Notes under the pieces: model-generated
What the model was told of the DNA's origin: nothing
What the model saw: the letters and a program-made list of their open reading frames with translations, nothing else
The model's database searches: none
Made by a program: the position numbers and the translations under genes
Assembly: GCA_032718475.1 (NCBI GenBank)
Contig: JAUCBJ010004907.1
Location: 1 to 27,384 of the forward strand
From: Nemertoderma westbladi
Taxonomy: Eukaryota > Xenacoelomorpha > Nemertodermatida > Nemertodermatidae
Length of the DNA: 27,384 bases
Direction: 5' to 3'
Part shown: positions 1 to 13,165 of the stretch, in pieces
How positions within the stretch are numbered: the stretch's first letter is position 1
How the letters are laid out: the number at the start of each line of letters is the position of its first letter

Positions 1-3000
1 GTAGGGGTGGGCGCTAATCCTATCTGCCACCCGAAGGTAGGGGTGGGCGTAACTCATATCTGCTACCCAAAGGCAGGGGTGGGCGCTAATCCTATCTGCT
101 ACCCGAAGGTAGGGGTGGGCGCTACTCCTATCTGCTACCCGAAGGTAGGGGTGGGCGCTACTCCTATCTGCTACCCGAAGGTAGGGGTGGGCGTACCTCG
201 TATCTGCTACCCGAAGGTAGGGGTGGGCGCTAATCCTATCTGCTACCCGAAGGTAGGGGTGGGCGCTAATCCTATCTGCTACCCGAAGGTAGTGGTGGGC
301 GCTAATCCTATCTGCTACCCGAAGGTAGGGGTGGGCGTACCTCGTATCTGCTACCCGAAGGTAGGGGTGGGCGCTAATCCTATCTGCTACCCGAAGGTAG
401 GGGTGGGCGCTAATCCTATCTGCTACCCGAAGGTAGTGGTGGGCGCTAATCCTATCTGCTACCCGAAGGTAGGGGTGGGCGCTACTCCTATCTGCCACCC
501 GAAGGTAGGGGTGGGCGTAACTCATATCTGCTACCCAAAGGTAGGGGTGGGCGCTAATCCTATCTGCTACCCGAAGGTAGGGGTGGGCGTAACTCATATC
601 TGCTACCCGAAGGTAGGGGTGGGCGCTAATCCTATCTGCCACCCGAAGGTAGGGGTGGGCGTAACTCATATCTGCTACCCAAAGGCAGGGGTGGGCGCTA
701 ATCCTATCTGCTACCCGAAGGTAGGGGTGGGCGTAACTCATATCTGCTACCCGAAGGTAGGGGTGGGCGTAACTCATATCTGCTACCCGAAGGTAGGGGT
801 GGGCGTAACTCATATCTGCTACCCGAAGGTAGGGGTGGGCGTAACTCATATCTGCTACCCGAAGGTAGGGGTGGGCGCTAATCCTATCTGCTACCCGAAG
901 GTAGGGGTGGGCGCTAATCCTATCTGCTACCCGAAGGTAGGGGTGGGCGCTAATCCTATCTGCTACCCGAAGGTAGTGGTGGGCGCTAATCCTATCTGCT
1001 ACCCGAAGGTAGGGGTGGGCGCTACTCCTATCTGCCACCCGAAGGTAGGGGTGGGCGTAACTCATATCTGCTACCCAAAGGTAGGGGTGGGCGCTAATCC
1101 TATCTGCTACCCGAAGGTAGGGGTGGGCGTAACTCATATCTGCTACCCGAAGGTAGGGGTGGGCGCTAATCCTATCTGCCACCCGAAGGTAGGGGTGGGC
1201 GTAACTCATATCTGCTACCCAAAGGCAGGGGTGGGCGCTGATCCTATCTGCTACCCGAAGGTAGGGGTGGGCGTAACTCATATCTGCTACCCGAAGGTAG
1301 GGGTGGGTGCTAATCCTATCTGCTACCCGAAGGTAGGGGTGGGCGCTAATCCTATCTGCTACCCGAAGGTAGGGGTGGGCGCTAATCCTATCTGCTACCC
1401 GAAGGTAGGGGTGGGCGCTACTCCTATCTGCTACCCGAAGGTAGGGGTGGGCGTACCTCGTATCTGCTACCCGAAGGTAGGGGTGGGCGCTAATCCTATC
1501 TGCTACCCGAAGGTAGGGGTGGGCGCTAATCCTATCTGCTACCCGAAGGTAGTGGTGGGCGCTAACTCCTATCTGCTACCCGAAGGTAGGGGTGGGCGCT
1601 ACATCCTATCTGCCACCCGAAGGTAGGGGTGGGCGCTACTCCTATCTGCTACCCGAAGGTAGGGGTGGGCGCTACTCCTATCTGCTACCCGAAGGTAGGG
1701 GTGGGCGTAACTCATATCTGCTACCCGAAGGTAGGGGTGGGCGTACCTCGTATCTGCTACCCGAAGGTAGGGGTGGGCGCTACTCCTATCTGCTACCCGA
1801 AGGTAGGGGTGGGCGCTACTCCTATCTGCTACCCGAAGGTAGGGGTGGGCGTACCTCGTATCTGCTACCCGAAGGTAGGGGTGGGCGCTAATCCTATCTG
1901 CTACCCGAAGGTAGGGGTGGGCGCTAATCCTATCTGCTACCCGAAGGTAGTGGTGGGCGCTAATCCTATCTGCTACCCGAAGGTAGGGGTGGGCGCTACT
2001 CCTATCTGCCACCCGAAGGTAGGGGTGGGCGTAACTCATATCTGCTACCCAAAGGTAGGGGTGGGCGCTAATCCTATCTGCTACCCGAAGGTAGGGGTGG
2101 GCGTAACTCATATCTGCTACCCGAAGGTAGGGGTGGGCGCTAATCCTATCTGCCACCCGAAGGTAGGGGTGGGCGTAACTCATATCTGCTACCCAAAGGC
2201 AGGGGTGGGCGCTAATCCTATCTGCCACCCGAAGGTAGGGGTGGGCGTAACTCATATCTGCTACCCAAAGGCAGGGGTGGGCGCTAATCCTATCTGCTAC
2301 CCGAAGGTAGGGGTGGGCGCTACTCCTATCTGCTACCCGAAGGTAGGGGTGGGCGCTACTCCTATCTGCTACCCGAAGGTAGGGGTGGGCGTACCTCGTA
2401 TCTGCTACCCGAAGGTAGGGGTGGGCGCTAATCCTATCTGCTACCCGAAGGTAGGGGTGGGCGCTAATCCTATCTGCTACCCGAAGGTAGTGGTGGGCGC
2501 TAATCCTATCTGCTACCCGAAGGTAGGGGTGGGCGTACCTCGTATCTGCTACCCGAAGGTAGGGGTGGGCGCTAATCCTATCTGCTACCCGAAGGTAGGG
2601 GTGGGCGCTAATCCTATCTGCTACCCGAAGGTAGTGGTGGGCGCTAATCCTATCTGCTACCCGAAGGTAGGGGTGGGCGCTACTCCTATCTGCCACCCGA
2701 AGGTAGGGGTGGGCGTAACTCATATCTGCTACCCAAAGGTAGGGGTGGGCGCTAATCCTATCTGCTACCCGAAGGTAGGGGTGGGCGTAACTCATATCTG
2801 CTACCCGAAGGTAGGGGTGGGCGCTAATCCTATCTGCCACCCGAAGGTAGGGGTGGGCGTAACTCATATCTGCTACCCAAAGGCAGGGGTGGGCGCTAAT
2901 CCTATCTGCTACCCGAAGGTAGGGGTGGGCGTAACTCATATCTGCTACCCGAAGGTAGGGGTGGGTGCTAATCCTATCTGCTACCCGAAGGTAGGGGTGG

Positions 3001-3145
3001 GCGCTAATCCTATCTGCTACCCGAAGGTAGTGGTGGGCGCTAATCCTATCTGCTACCCGAAGGTAGGGGTGGGCGTAACTCATATCTGCTACCCGAAGGT
3101 AGGGGTGGGCGTAACTCATATCTGCTACCCGAAGGTAGGGGTGGG

Positions 3146-4585
3146 CGTAACTCATATCTGCTACCCGAAGGTAGGGGTGGGCGCTAATCCTATCTGCTAC
3201 CCGAAGGTAGGGGTGGGCGCTAATCCTATCTGCTACCCGAAGGTAGGGGTGGGCGCTAATCCTATCTGCTACCCGAAGGTAGTGGTGGGCGCTAATCCTA
3301 TCTGCTACCCGAAGGTAGGGGTGGGCGCTACTCCTATCTGCCACCCGAAGGTAGGGGTGGGCGTAACTCATATCTGCTACCCAAAGGTAGGGGTGGGCGC
3401 TAATCCTATCTGCTACCCGAAGGTAGGGGTGGGCGTAACTCATATCTGCTACCCGAAGGTAGGGGTGGGCGCTAATCCTATCTGCCACCCGAAGGTAGGG
3501 GTGGGCGTAACTCATATCTGCTACCCAAAGGCAGGGGTGGGCGCTAATCCTATCTGCTACCCGAAGGTAGGGGTGGGCGTAACTCATATCTGCTACCCGA
3601 AGGTAGGGGTGGGTGCTAATCCTATCTGCTACCCGAAGGTAGGGGTGGGCGCTAATCCTATCTGCTACCCGAAGGTAGGGGTGGGCGCTAATCCTATCTG
3701 CTACCCGAAGGTAGGGGTGGGCGCTACTCCTATCTGCTACCCGAAGGTAGGGGTGGGCGTACCTCGTATCTGCTACCCGAAGGTAGGGGTGGGCGCTAAT
3801 CCTATCTGCTACCCGAAGGTAGGGGTGGGCGCTAATCCTATCTGCTACCCGAAGGTAGTGGTGGGCGCTAATCCTATCTGCTACCCGAAGGTAGGGGTGG
3901 GCGCTACTCCTATCTGCCACCCGAAGGTAGGGGTGGGCGCTACTCCTATCTGCTACCCGAAGGTAGGGGTGGGCGCTACTCCTATCTGCTACCCGAAGGT
4001 AGGGGTGGGCGTAACTCATATCTGCTACCCGAAGGTAGGGGTGGGCGTACCTCGTATCTGCTACCCGAAGGTAGGGGTGGGCGCTACTCCTATCTGCTAC
4101 CCGAAGGTAGGGGTGGGCGCTACTCCTATCTGCTACCCGAAGGTAGGGGTGGGCGTACCTCGTATCTGCTACCCGAAGGTAGGGGTGGGCGCTAATCCTA
4201 TCTGCTACCCGAAGGTAGGGGTGGGCGCTAATCCTATCTGCTACCCGAAGGTAGTGGTGGGCGCTAATCCTATCTGCTACCCGAAGGTAGGGGTGGGCGC
4301 TACTCCTATCTGCCACCCGAAGGTAGGGGTGGGCGTAACTCATATCTGCTACCCAAAGGTAGGGGTGGGCGCTAATCCTATCTGCTACCCGAAGGTAGGG
4401 GTGGGCGTAACTCATATCTGCTACCCGAAGGTAGGGGTGGGCGCTAATCCTATCTGCCACCCGAAGGTAGGGGTGGGCGTAACTCATATCTGCTACCCAA
4501 AGGCAGGGGTGGGCGCTAATCCTATCTGCTACCCGAAGGTAGGGGTGGGCGTAACTCATATCTGCTACCCGAAGGTAGGGGTGGG
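3146..4585. repeat. Higher-order block, copy 1 (40 units, 1,440 bp)
   Basis: The order of unit variants here recurs in the same order 4,472 bp downstream (7,618-9,057). Diagnostic markers keep that offset: ggcagggg at 3,529 and 4,501 matches 8,001 and 8,973, and the rare gggtgct variant at 3,611 matches 8,083. The match ends where copy 1 carries gggtgct (base 4,586) and copy 2 the usual gggcgct (9,058). Left of the block the unit types differ as well. I compared marker order and encoded residues by eye, not base by base throughout. Confidence 0.8.
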
Positions 4586-7500
4586 TGCTAATCCTATCTG
4601 CTACCCGAAGGTAGGGGTGGGCGCTAATCCTATCTGCTACCCGAAGGTAGTGGTGGGCGCTAATCCTATCTGCTACCCGAAGGTAGGGGTGGGCGTAACT
4701 CATATCTGCTACCCGAAGGTAGGGGTGGGCGTAACTCATATCTGCTACCCGAAGGTAGGGGTGGGCGTAACTCATATCTGCTACCCGAAGGTAGGGGTGG
4801 GCGCTAATCCTATCTGCTACCCGAAGGTAGGGGTGGGCGCTAATCCTATCTGCTACCCGAAGGTAGGGGTGGGCGCTAATCCTATCTGCTACCCGAAGGT
4901 AGGGGTGGGCGTAACTCATATCTGCTACCCGAAGGTAGGGGTGGGCGCTACTCCTATCTGCTACCCGAAGGTAGGGGTGGGCGCTAATCCTATCTGCTAC
5001 CCGAAGGTAGGGGTGGGCGCTAACTCCTATCTGCTACCCGAAGGTAGGGGTGGGCGCTAACTCCTATCTGCTACCCGAAGGTAGGGGTGGGCGCTAATCC
5101 TATCTGCTACCCGAAGGTAGGGGTGGGCGTAACTCATATCTGCTACCCGAAGGTAGGGGTGGGCGCTAATCCTATCTGCTACCCGAAGGTAGGGGTGGGC
5201 GTAACTCCTATCTGCCACCCGAAGGTAGGGGTGGGCGTAACTCATATCTGCTACCCAAAGGTAGGGGTGGGCGCTAATCCTATCTGCTACCCGAAGGTAG
5301 GGGTGGGCGCTAATCCTATCTGCTACCCGAAGGTAGGGGTGGGCGCTAATCCTATCTGCTACCCGAAGGTAGGGGTGGGCGCTAATCCTATCTGCTACCC
5401 GAAGGTAGGGGTGGGCGCTAACTCCTATCTGCTACCCGAAGGTAGGGGTGGGCGCTACTCCTATCTGCTACCCGAAGGTAGGGGTGGGCGCTAATCCTAT
5501 CTGCTACCCGAAGGTAGGGGTGGGCGTAACTCATATCTGCTACCCGAAGGTAGGGGTGGGCGCTAATCCTATCTGCTACCCGAAGGTAGGGGTGGGCGCT
5601 AATCCTATCTGCTACCCGAAGGTAGGGGTGGGCGCTAATCCTATCTGCTACCCGAAGGTAGTGGTGGGCGCTAATCCTATCTGCTACCCGAAGGTAGGGG
5701 TGGGCGCTACTCCTATCTGCCACCCGAAGGTAGGGGTGGGCGTAACTCATATCTGCTACCCGAAGGTAGGGGTGGGCGCTAATCCTATCTGCTACCCGAA
5801 GGTAGGGGTGGGCGTAACTCATATCTGCTACCCGAAGGTAGGGGTGGGCGCTAATCCTATCTGCTACCCGAAGGTAGGGGTGGGCGTAACTCATATCTGC
5901 TACCCAAAGGTAGGGGTGGGCGCTAATCCTAACTGCTACCCGAAGGTAGGGGTGGGCGTAACTCATATCTGCTACCCGAAGGTAGGGGTGGGTGCTAATC
6001 CTATCTGCTACCCGAAGGTAGGGGTGGGCGCTAATCCTATCTGCTACCCGAAGGTAGGGGTGGGCGCTAATCCTATCTGCTACCCGAAGGTAGGGTGGGC
6101 GCTACCTATCTGCTACCCGAAGGTAGGGGTGGGCGTACTCCTATCTGCTACCCGAAGGTAGGGGTGGGCGTAACTCGTATCTGCTACCCGAAGGTAGGGG
6201 TGGGCGCTAATCCTATCTGCTACCCGAAGGTAGGGGTGGGCGCTAATCCTATCTGCTACCCGAAGGTAGGGGTGGGCGCTAATCCTATCTGCCACCCGAA
6301 GGTAGGGGTGGGCGTAACTCATATCTGCTACCCGAAGGTAGGGGTGGGCGCTACTCCTATCTGCTACCCGAAGGTAGGGGTGGGCGCTACTCCTATCTGC
6401 TACCCGAAGGTAGGGGTGGGCGCTACTCCTATCTGCTACCCGAAGGTAGGGGTGGGCGTAACTCATATCTGCTACCCGAAGGTAGGGGTGGGCGCTAATC
6501 CTATCTGCTACCCGAAGGTAGGGGTGGGCGCTACTCCTATCTGCTACCCGAAGGTAGGGGTGGGCGCTACTCCTATCTGCTACCCGAAGGTAGGGGTGGG
6601 CGTACCTCGTATCTGCTACCCGAAGGTAGGGGTGGGCGCTAATCCTATCTGCTACCCGAAGGTAGGGGTGGGCGCTAATCCTATCTGCTACCCGAAGGTA
6701 GGGGTGGGCGCTAATCCTATCTGCTACCCGAAGGTAGGGGTGGGCGCTAATCCTATCTGCTACCCGAAGGTAGGGGTGGGCGCTAACTCATATCTGCTAC
6801 CCGAAGGTAGGGGTGGGCGCTAACTCCTATCTGCTACCCGAAGGTAGGGGTGGGCGTAACTCATATCTGCTACCCGAAGGTAGGGGTGGGCGCTAATCCT
6901 ATCTGCTACCCGAAGGTAGGGGTGGGCGCTAATCCTATCTGCTACCCGAAGGTAGGGGTGGGCGCTAATCCTATCTGCTACCCGAAGGTAGGGGTGGGCG
7001 TAACTCATATCTGCTACCCGAAGGTAGGGGTGGGCGCTACTCCTATCTGCTACCCGAAGGTAGGGGTGGGCGCTAATCCTATCTGCTACCCGAAGGTAGG
7101 GGTGGGCGCTAACTCCTATCTGCTACCCGAAGGTAGGGGTGGGCGCTACTCCTATCTGCTACCCGAAGGTAGGGGTGGGCGCTAATCCTATCTGCTACCC
7201 GAAGGTAGGGGTGGGCGCTAACTCCTATCTGCTACCCGAAGGTAGGGGTGGGCGCTAATCCTATCTGCTACCCGAAGGTAGGGGTGGGCGCTAACTCCTA
7301 TCTGCCACCCGAAGGTAGGGGTGGGCGTAACTCATATCTGCTACCCGAAGGTAGGGGTGGGCGCTAATCCTATCTGCTACCCGAAGGTAGGGGTGGGCGC
7401 TAACTCCTATCTGCTACCCGAAGGTAGGGGTGGGCGCTAATCCTATCTGCTACCCGAAGGTAGGGGTGGGCGCTAATCCTATCTGCTACCCGAAGGTAGG

Positions 7501-7617
7501 GGTGGGCGCTAACTCATATCTGCTACCCGAAGGTAGGGGTGGGCGCTAACTCCTATCTGCTACCCGAAGGTAGGGGTGGGCGCTAACTCCTATCTGCTAC
7601 CCGAAGGTAGGGGTGGG

Positions 7618-9057
7618 CGTAACTCATATCTGCTACCCGAAGGTAGGGGTGGGCGCTAATCCTATCTGCTACCCGAAGGTAGGGGTGGGCGCTAATCCTA
7701 TCTGCTACCCGAAGGTAGGGGTGGGCGCTAATCCTATCTGCTACCCGAAGGTAGTGGTGGGCGCTAATCCTATCTGCTACCCGAAGGTAGGGGTGGGCGC
7801 TACTCCTATCTGCCACCCGAAGGTAGGGGTGGGCGTAACTCATATCTGCTACCCAAAGGTAGGGGTGGGCGCTAATCCTATCTGCTACCCGAAGGTAGGG
7901 GTGGGCGTAACTCATATCTGCTACCCGAAGGTAGGGGTGGGCGCTAATCCTATCTGCCACCCGAAGGTAGGGGTGGGCGTAACTCATATCTGCTACCCAA
8001 AGGCAGGGGTGGGCGCTAATCCTATCTGCTACCCGAAGGTAGGGGTGGGCGTAACTCATATCTGCTACCCGAAGGTAGGGGTGGGTGCTAATCCTATCTG
8101 CTACCCGAAGGTAGGGGTGGGCGCTAATCCTATCTGCTACCCGAAGGTAGGGGTGGGCGCTAATCCTATCTGCTACCCGAAGGTAGGGGTGGGCGCTACT
8201 CCTATCTGCTACCCGAAGGTAGGGGTGGGCGTACCTCGTATCTGCTACCCGAAGGTAGGGGTGGGCGCTAATCCTATCTGCTACCCGAAGGTAGGGGTGG
8301 GCGCTAATCCTATCTGCTACCCGAAGGTAGTGGTGGGCGCTAATCCTATCTGCTACCCGAAGGTAGGGGTGGGCGCTACTCCTATCTGCCACCCGAAGGT
8401 AGGGGTGGGCGCTACTCCTATCTGCTACCCGAAGGTAGGGGTGGGCGCTACTCCTATCTGCTACCCGAAGGTAGGGGTGGGCGTAACTCATATCTGCTAC
8501 CCGAAGGTAGGGGTGGGCGTACCTCGTATCTGCTACCCGAAGGTAGGGGTGGGCGCTACTCCTATCTGCTACCCGAAGGTAGGGGTGGGCGCTACTCCTA
8601 TCTGCTACCCGAAGGTAGGGGTGGGCGTACCTCGTATCTGCTACCCGAAGGTAGGGGTGGGCGCTAATCCTATCTGCTACCCGAAGGTAGGGGTGGGCGC
8701 TAATCCTATCTGCTACCCGAAGGTAGTGGTGGGCGCTAATCCTATCTGCTACCCGAAGGTAGGGGTGGGCGCTACTCCTATCTGCCACCCGAAGGTAGGG
8801 GTGGGCGTAACTCATATCTGCTACCCAAAGGTAGGGGTGGGCGCTAATCCTATCTGCTACCCGAAGGTAGGGGTGGGCGTAACTCATATCTGCTACCCGA
8901 AGGTAGGGGTGGGCGCTAATCCTATCTGCCACCCGAAGGTAGGGGTGGGCGTAACTCATATCTGCTACCCAAAGGCAGGGGTGGGCGCTAATCCTATCTG
9001 CTACCCGAAGGTAGGGGTGGGCGTAACTCATATCTGCTACCCGAAGGTAGGGGTGGG
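7618..9057. repeat. Higher-order block, copy 2
   Basis: Second copy of the 40-unit block at 3,146-4,585. It is set among units rich in the 37-bp phase-breaking variant but contains none itself, so it looks like a transplanted piece of the phase-clean left domain (about 1,630-5,015). Confidence 0.8.
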
Positions 9058-12000
9058 CGCTAATCCTATCTGCTACCCGAAGGTAGGGGTGGGCGCTAAT
9101 CCTATCTGCTACCCGAAGGTAGGGGTGGGCGCTAATCCTATCTGCTACCCGAAGGTAGGGGTGGGCGTAACTCGTATCTGCTACCCGAAGGTAGGGGTGG
9201 GCGCTAATCCTATCTGCTACCCGAAGGTAGGGGTGGGCGCTAACTCCTATCTGCTACCCGAAGGTAGGGGTGGGCGCTAATCCTATCTGCTACCCGAAGG
9301 TAGGGGTGGGCGCTACTCCTATCTGCACCCGAAGGTAGGGGTGGGCGTAACTCATATCTGCTACCCGAAGGTAGGGGTGGGCGCTAATCCTATCTGCTAC
9401 CCGAAGGTAGGGGTGGGCGTAACTCATATCTGCTACCCGAAGGTAGGGGTGGGCGCTAATCCTATCTGCTACCCGAAGGTAGGGGTGGGCGCTAACTCCT
9501 ATCTGCTACCCGAAGGTAGGGGTGGGCGCTAATCCTATCTGCTACCCGAAGGTAGGGGTGGGCGTAACTCATATCTGCTACCCGAAGGTAGGGGTGGGCG
9601 CTAATCCTATCTGCTACCCGAAGGTAGGGGTGGGCGCTAATCCTATCTGCTACCCGAAGGTAGGGGTGGGCGCTAACTCCTATCTGCTACCCGAAGGTAG
9701 GGGTGGGCGCTAATCCTATCTGCTACCCGAAGGTAGGGGTGGGCGTAACTCATATCTGCTACCCGAAGGTAGGGGTGGGCGCTAATCCTATCTGCTACCC
9801 GAAGGTAGGGGTGGGCGCTAACTCCTATCTGCTACCCGAAGGTAGGGGTGGGCGCTAATCCTATCTGCTACCCGAAGGTAGGGGTGGGCGCTACTCCTAT
9901 CTGCTACCCGAAGGTAGGGGTGGGCGCTAACTCCTATCTGCTACCCGAAGGTAGGGGTGGGCGCTACTCCTATCTGCTACCCGAAGGTAGGGGTGGGCGC
10001 TAACTCCTATCTGCTACCCGAAGGTAGGGGTGGGCGCTAATCCTATCTGCTACCCGAAGGTAGGGGTGGGCGCTAATCCTATCTGCTACCCGAAGGTAGG
10101 GGTGGGCGCTAATCCTATCTGCCACCCGAAGGTAGGGGTGGGCGTAACTCATATCTGCTACCCAAAGGTAGGGGTGGGCGCTAATCCTATCTGCTACCCG
10201 AAGGTAGGGGTGGGCGTAACTCATATCTGCTACCCGAAGGTAGGGGTGGGCGCTAATCCTATCTGCTACCCGAAGGTAGGGGTGGGCGCTAACTCCTATC
10301 TGCTACCCGAAGGTAGGGGTGGGCGCTAATCCTATCTGCTACCCGAAGGTAGGGGTGGGCGTAACTCATATCTGCTACCCGAAGGTAGGGGTGGGCGCTA
10401 ATCCTATCTGCTACCCGAAGGTAGGGGTGGGCGCTAATCCTATCTGCTACCCGAAGGTAGGGGTGGGCGCTAACTCCTATCTGCTACCCGAAGGTAGGGG
10501 TGGGCGTAACTCCTATCTGCTACCCGAAGGTAGGGGTGGGCGCTAATCCTATCTGCTACCCGAAGGTAGGGGTGGGCGCTAATCCTATCTGCTACCCGAA
10601 GGTAGTGGTGGGCGCTAATCCTATCTGCTACCCGAAGGTAGGGGTGGGCGCTACTCCTATCTGCCACCCGAAGGTAGGGGTGGGCGCTAACTCCTATCTG
10701 CTACCCGAAGGTAGGGGTGGGCGCTAATCCTATCTGCTACCCGAAGGTAGGGGTGGGCGTAACTCATATCTGCTACCCGAAGGTAGGGGTGGGCGCTAAT
10801 CCTATCTGCCACCCGAAGGTAGGGGTGGGCGTAACTCATATCTGCTACCCAAAGGCAGGGGTGGGCGCTAATCCTATCTGCTACCCGAAGGTAGGGGTGG
10901 GCGTAACTCATATCTGCTACCCGAAGGTAGGGGTGGGCGCTAATCCTATCTGCTACCCGAAGGTAGGGGTGGGCGCTAATCCTATCTGCTACCCGAAGGT
11001 AGTGGTGGGCGCTAATCCTATCTGCTACCCGAAGGTAGGGGTGGGCGTAACTCATATCTGCTACCCGAAGGTAGGGGTGGGCGTAACTCATATCTGCTAC
11101 CCGAAGGTAGGGGTGGGCGTAACTCATATCTGCTACCCGAAGGTAGGGGTGGGCGCTAATCCTATCTGCTACCCGAAGGTAGGGGTGGGCGCTAATCCTA
11201 TCTGCTACCCGAAGGTAGGGGTGGGCGCTAATCCTATCTGCTACCCGAAGGTAGGGGTGGGCGTAACTCATATCTGCTACCCGAAGGTAGGGGTGGGCGC
11301 TACTCCTATCTGCTACCCGAAGGTAGGGGTGGGCGCTAATCCTATCTGCTACCCGAAGGTAGGGGTGGGCGTAACTCATATCTGCTACCCGAAGGTAGGG
11401 GTGGGCGCTAATCCTATCTGCTACCCGAAGGTAGGGGTGGGCGCTAATCCTATCTGCTACCCGAAGGTAGGGGTGGGCGTAACTCATATCTGCTACCCGA
11501 AGGTAGGGGTGGGCGCTAATCCTATCTGCTACCCGAAGGTAGGGGTGGGCGTAACTCATATCTGCTACCCGAAGGTAGGGGTGGGCGTAACTCATATCTG
11601 CTACCCGAAGGTAGGGGTGGGCGCTAATCCTATCTGCTACCCGAAGGTAGGGGTGGGCGTAACTCATATCTGCTACCCGAAGGTAGGGGTGGGCGCTAAT
11701 CCTATCTGCTACCCGAAGGTAGGGGTGGGCGTAACTCATATCTGCTACCCGAAGGTAGGGGTGGGCGTAACTCATATCTGCTACCCGAAGGTAGGGGTGG
11801 GCGTAACTCATATCTGCTACCCGAAGGTAGGGGTGGGCGCTAATCCTATCTGCTACCCGAAGGTAGGGGTGGGCGTAACTCATATCTGCTACCCGAAGGT
11901 AGGGGTGGGCGCTAATCCTATCTGCTACCCGAAGGTAGGGGTGGGCGCTAATCCTATCTGCTACCCGAAGGTAGGGGTGGGCGTAACTCATATCTGCTAC

Positions 12001-12359
12001 CCGAAGGTAGGGGTGGGCGCTAATCCTATCTGCCACCCGAAGGTAGGGGTGGGCGCTAACTCCTATCTGCTACCCGAAGGTAGGGGTGGGCGTTAATCCT
12101 ATCTGCTACCCGAAGGTAGGGGTGGGCGCTAATCCTATCTGCTACCCGAAGGTAGGGGTGGGCGTAACTCATATCTGCTACCCGAAGGTAGGGGTGGGCG
12201 CTAATCCTATCTGCTACCCGAAGGTAGGGGTGGGCGTAACTCATATCTGCTACCCGAAGGTAGGGGTGGGCGTAACTCATATCTGCTACCCGAAGGTAGG
12301 GGTGGGCGTAACTCATATCTGCTACCCGAAGGTAGGGGTGGGCGCTAATCCTATCTGCT

Positions 12360-13165
12360 ACCTGAAGGTAGGGGTGGGCGTAACTCATATCTGCTACCCG
12401 AAGGTAGGGGTGGGCGCTAATCCTATCTGCTACCCAAACGTAAGGGTGGGCGTAACTCATATCTGAAACACGAAGGTAGGGGTGGGAGTAACTCATATCT
12501 GCTACCCGAAGGTATTGGTGGGCGCCAATCCTATCTGCTACCCGAAGGTAAGGGTGGGCGCTAATCCTATCTGCTACCCGAAGGTTGGGGTGGGCGCTAA
12601 TCCTATCTGCTACCCGAAGGTAGGGGTGGGCGTAACTCATATCTGCTACCCGAAGGTAGGGGTGGGCGCTAATCCTATCTGCTACCCGAAGGTAGGGGTG
12701 GGCGTAACTCATATCTGCTACCCAAAGGTAGGGGTGGGCGTAACTCATATCTGCTACCCGAAGGTAGGGGTGGGCGCTAATCCTATCTGCTACCCAACGG
12801 TAGGGGTGGGCGTAACTCATATCTGGTACCCGAAGGTAGGGGTGGGCGCTTATCCTATCTGCTACCCGAAGGTAGGGGTGGGCGCTAATCCTATCTGCTA
12901 CCCGAAGGTAGGGGTGGGCGTAACTCATATGTGCTACCCGAAGGTAGGGGTGGGCGCTAATCCTATCTGCTACCCGAAGGTAGGGGTGGGCGTAACTCAT
13001 ATCTGCTATCCAAAGGTAGGGGTGGGCGCTAATCCTATCTGCTACCCGAAGGTAGGGGTGGGCGTAACTCATATCTGCTACCCGAAGGTAGGGGTGGGCG
13101 TAACTCATCTGCTACCCGAAGGTAGGGGTGGGCGTAACTCATATCTACTATCCGAAGGTAGGGGT
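12360..13165. repeat. Diverged patch inside the 36-bp array
   Basis: Units here carry scattered private substitutions that are rare elsewhere: cctgaagg (12,361), cccaaacgtaagg (about 12,433), atctgaaacacgaagg (about 12,463), gggagtaac, gtattggtgggcgccaat (about 12,514), cccaacgg, ctggtaccc, catatgtgc, ctatccaaagg and atctactatccg. Neighbours on both sides are nearly uniform. Such a patch is what an old array edge, or a stretch not reached by recent homogenisation, would look like. Confidence 0.75.

Noticed and set aside
7-5060. Very long open frames on both strands of the 36-bp array (up to about 1,140 residues), as a repetitive protein gene
   Set aside because: They exist because the unit is 36 bp and lacks stops in those frames. 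They are open on both strands at once, start and stop at 37-bp units, and have no non-repetitive start, signal or end domain.
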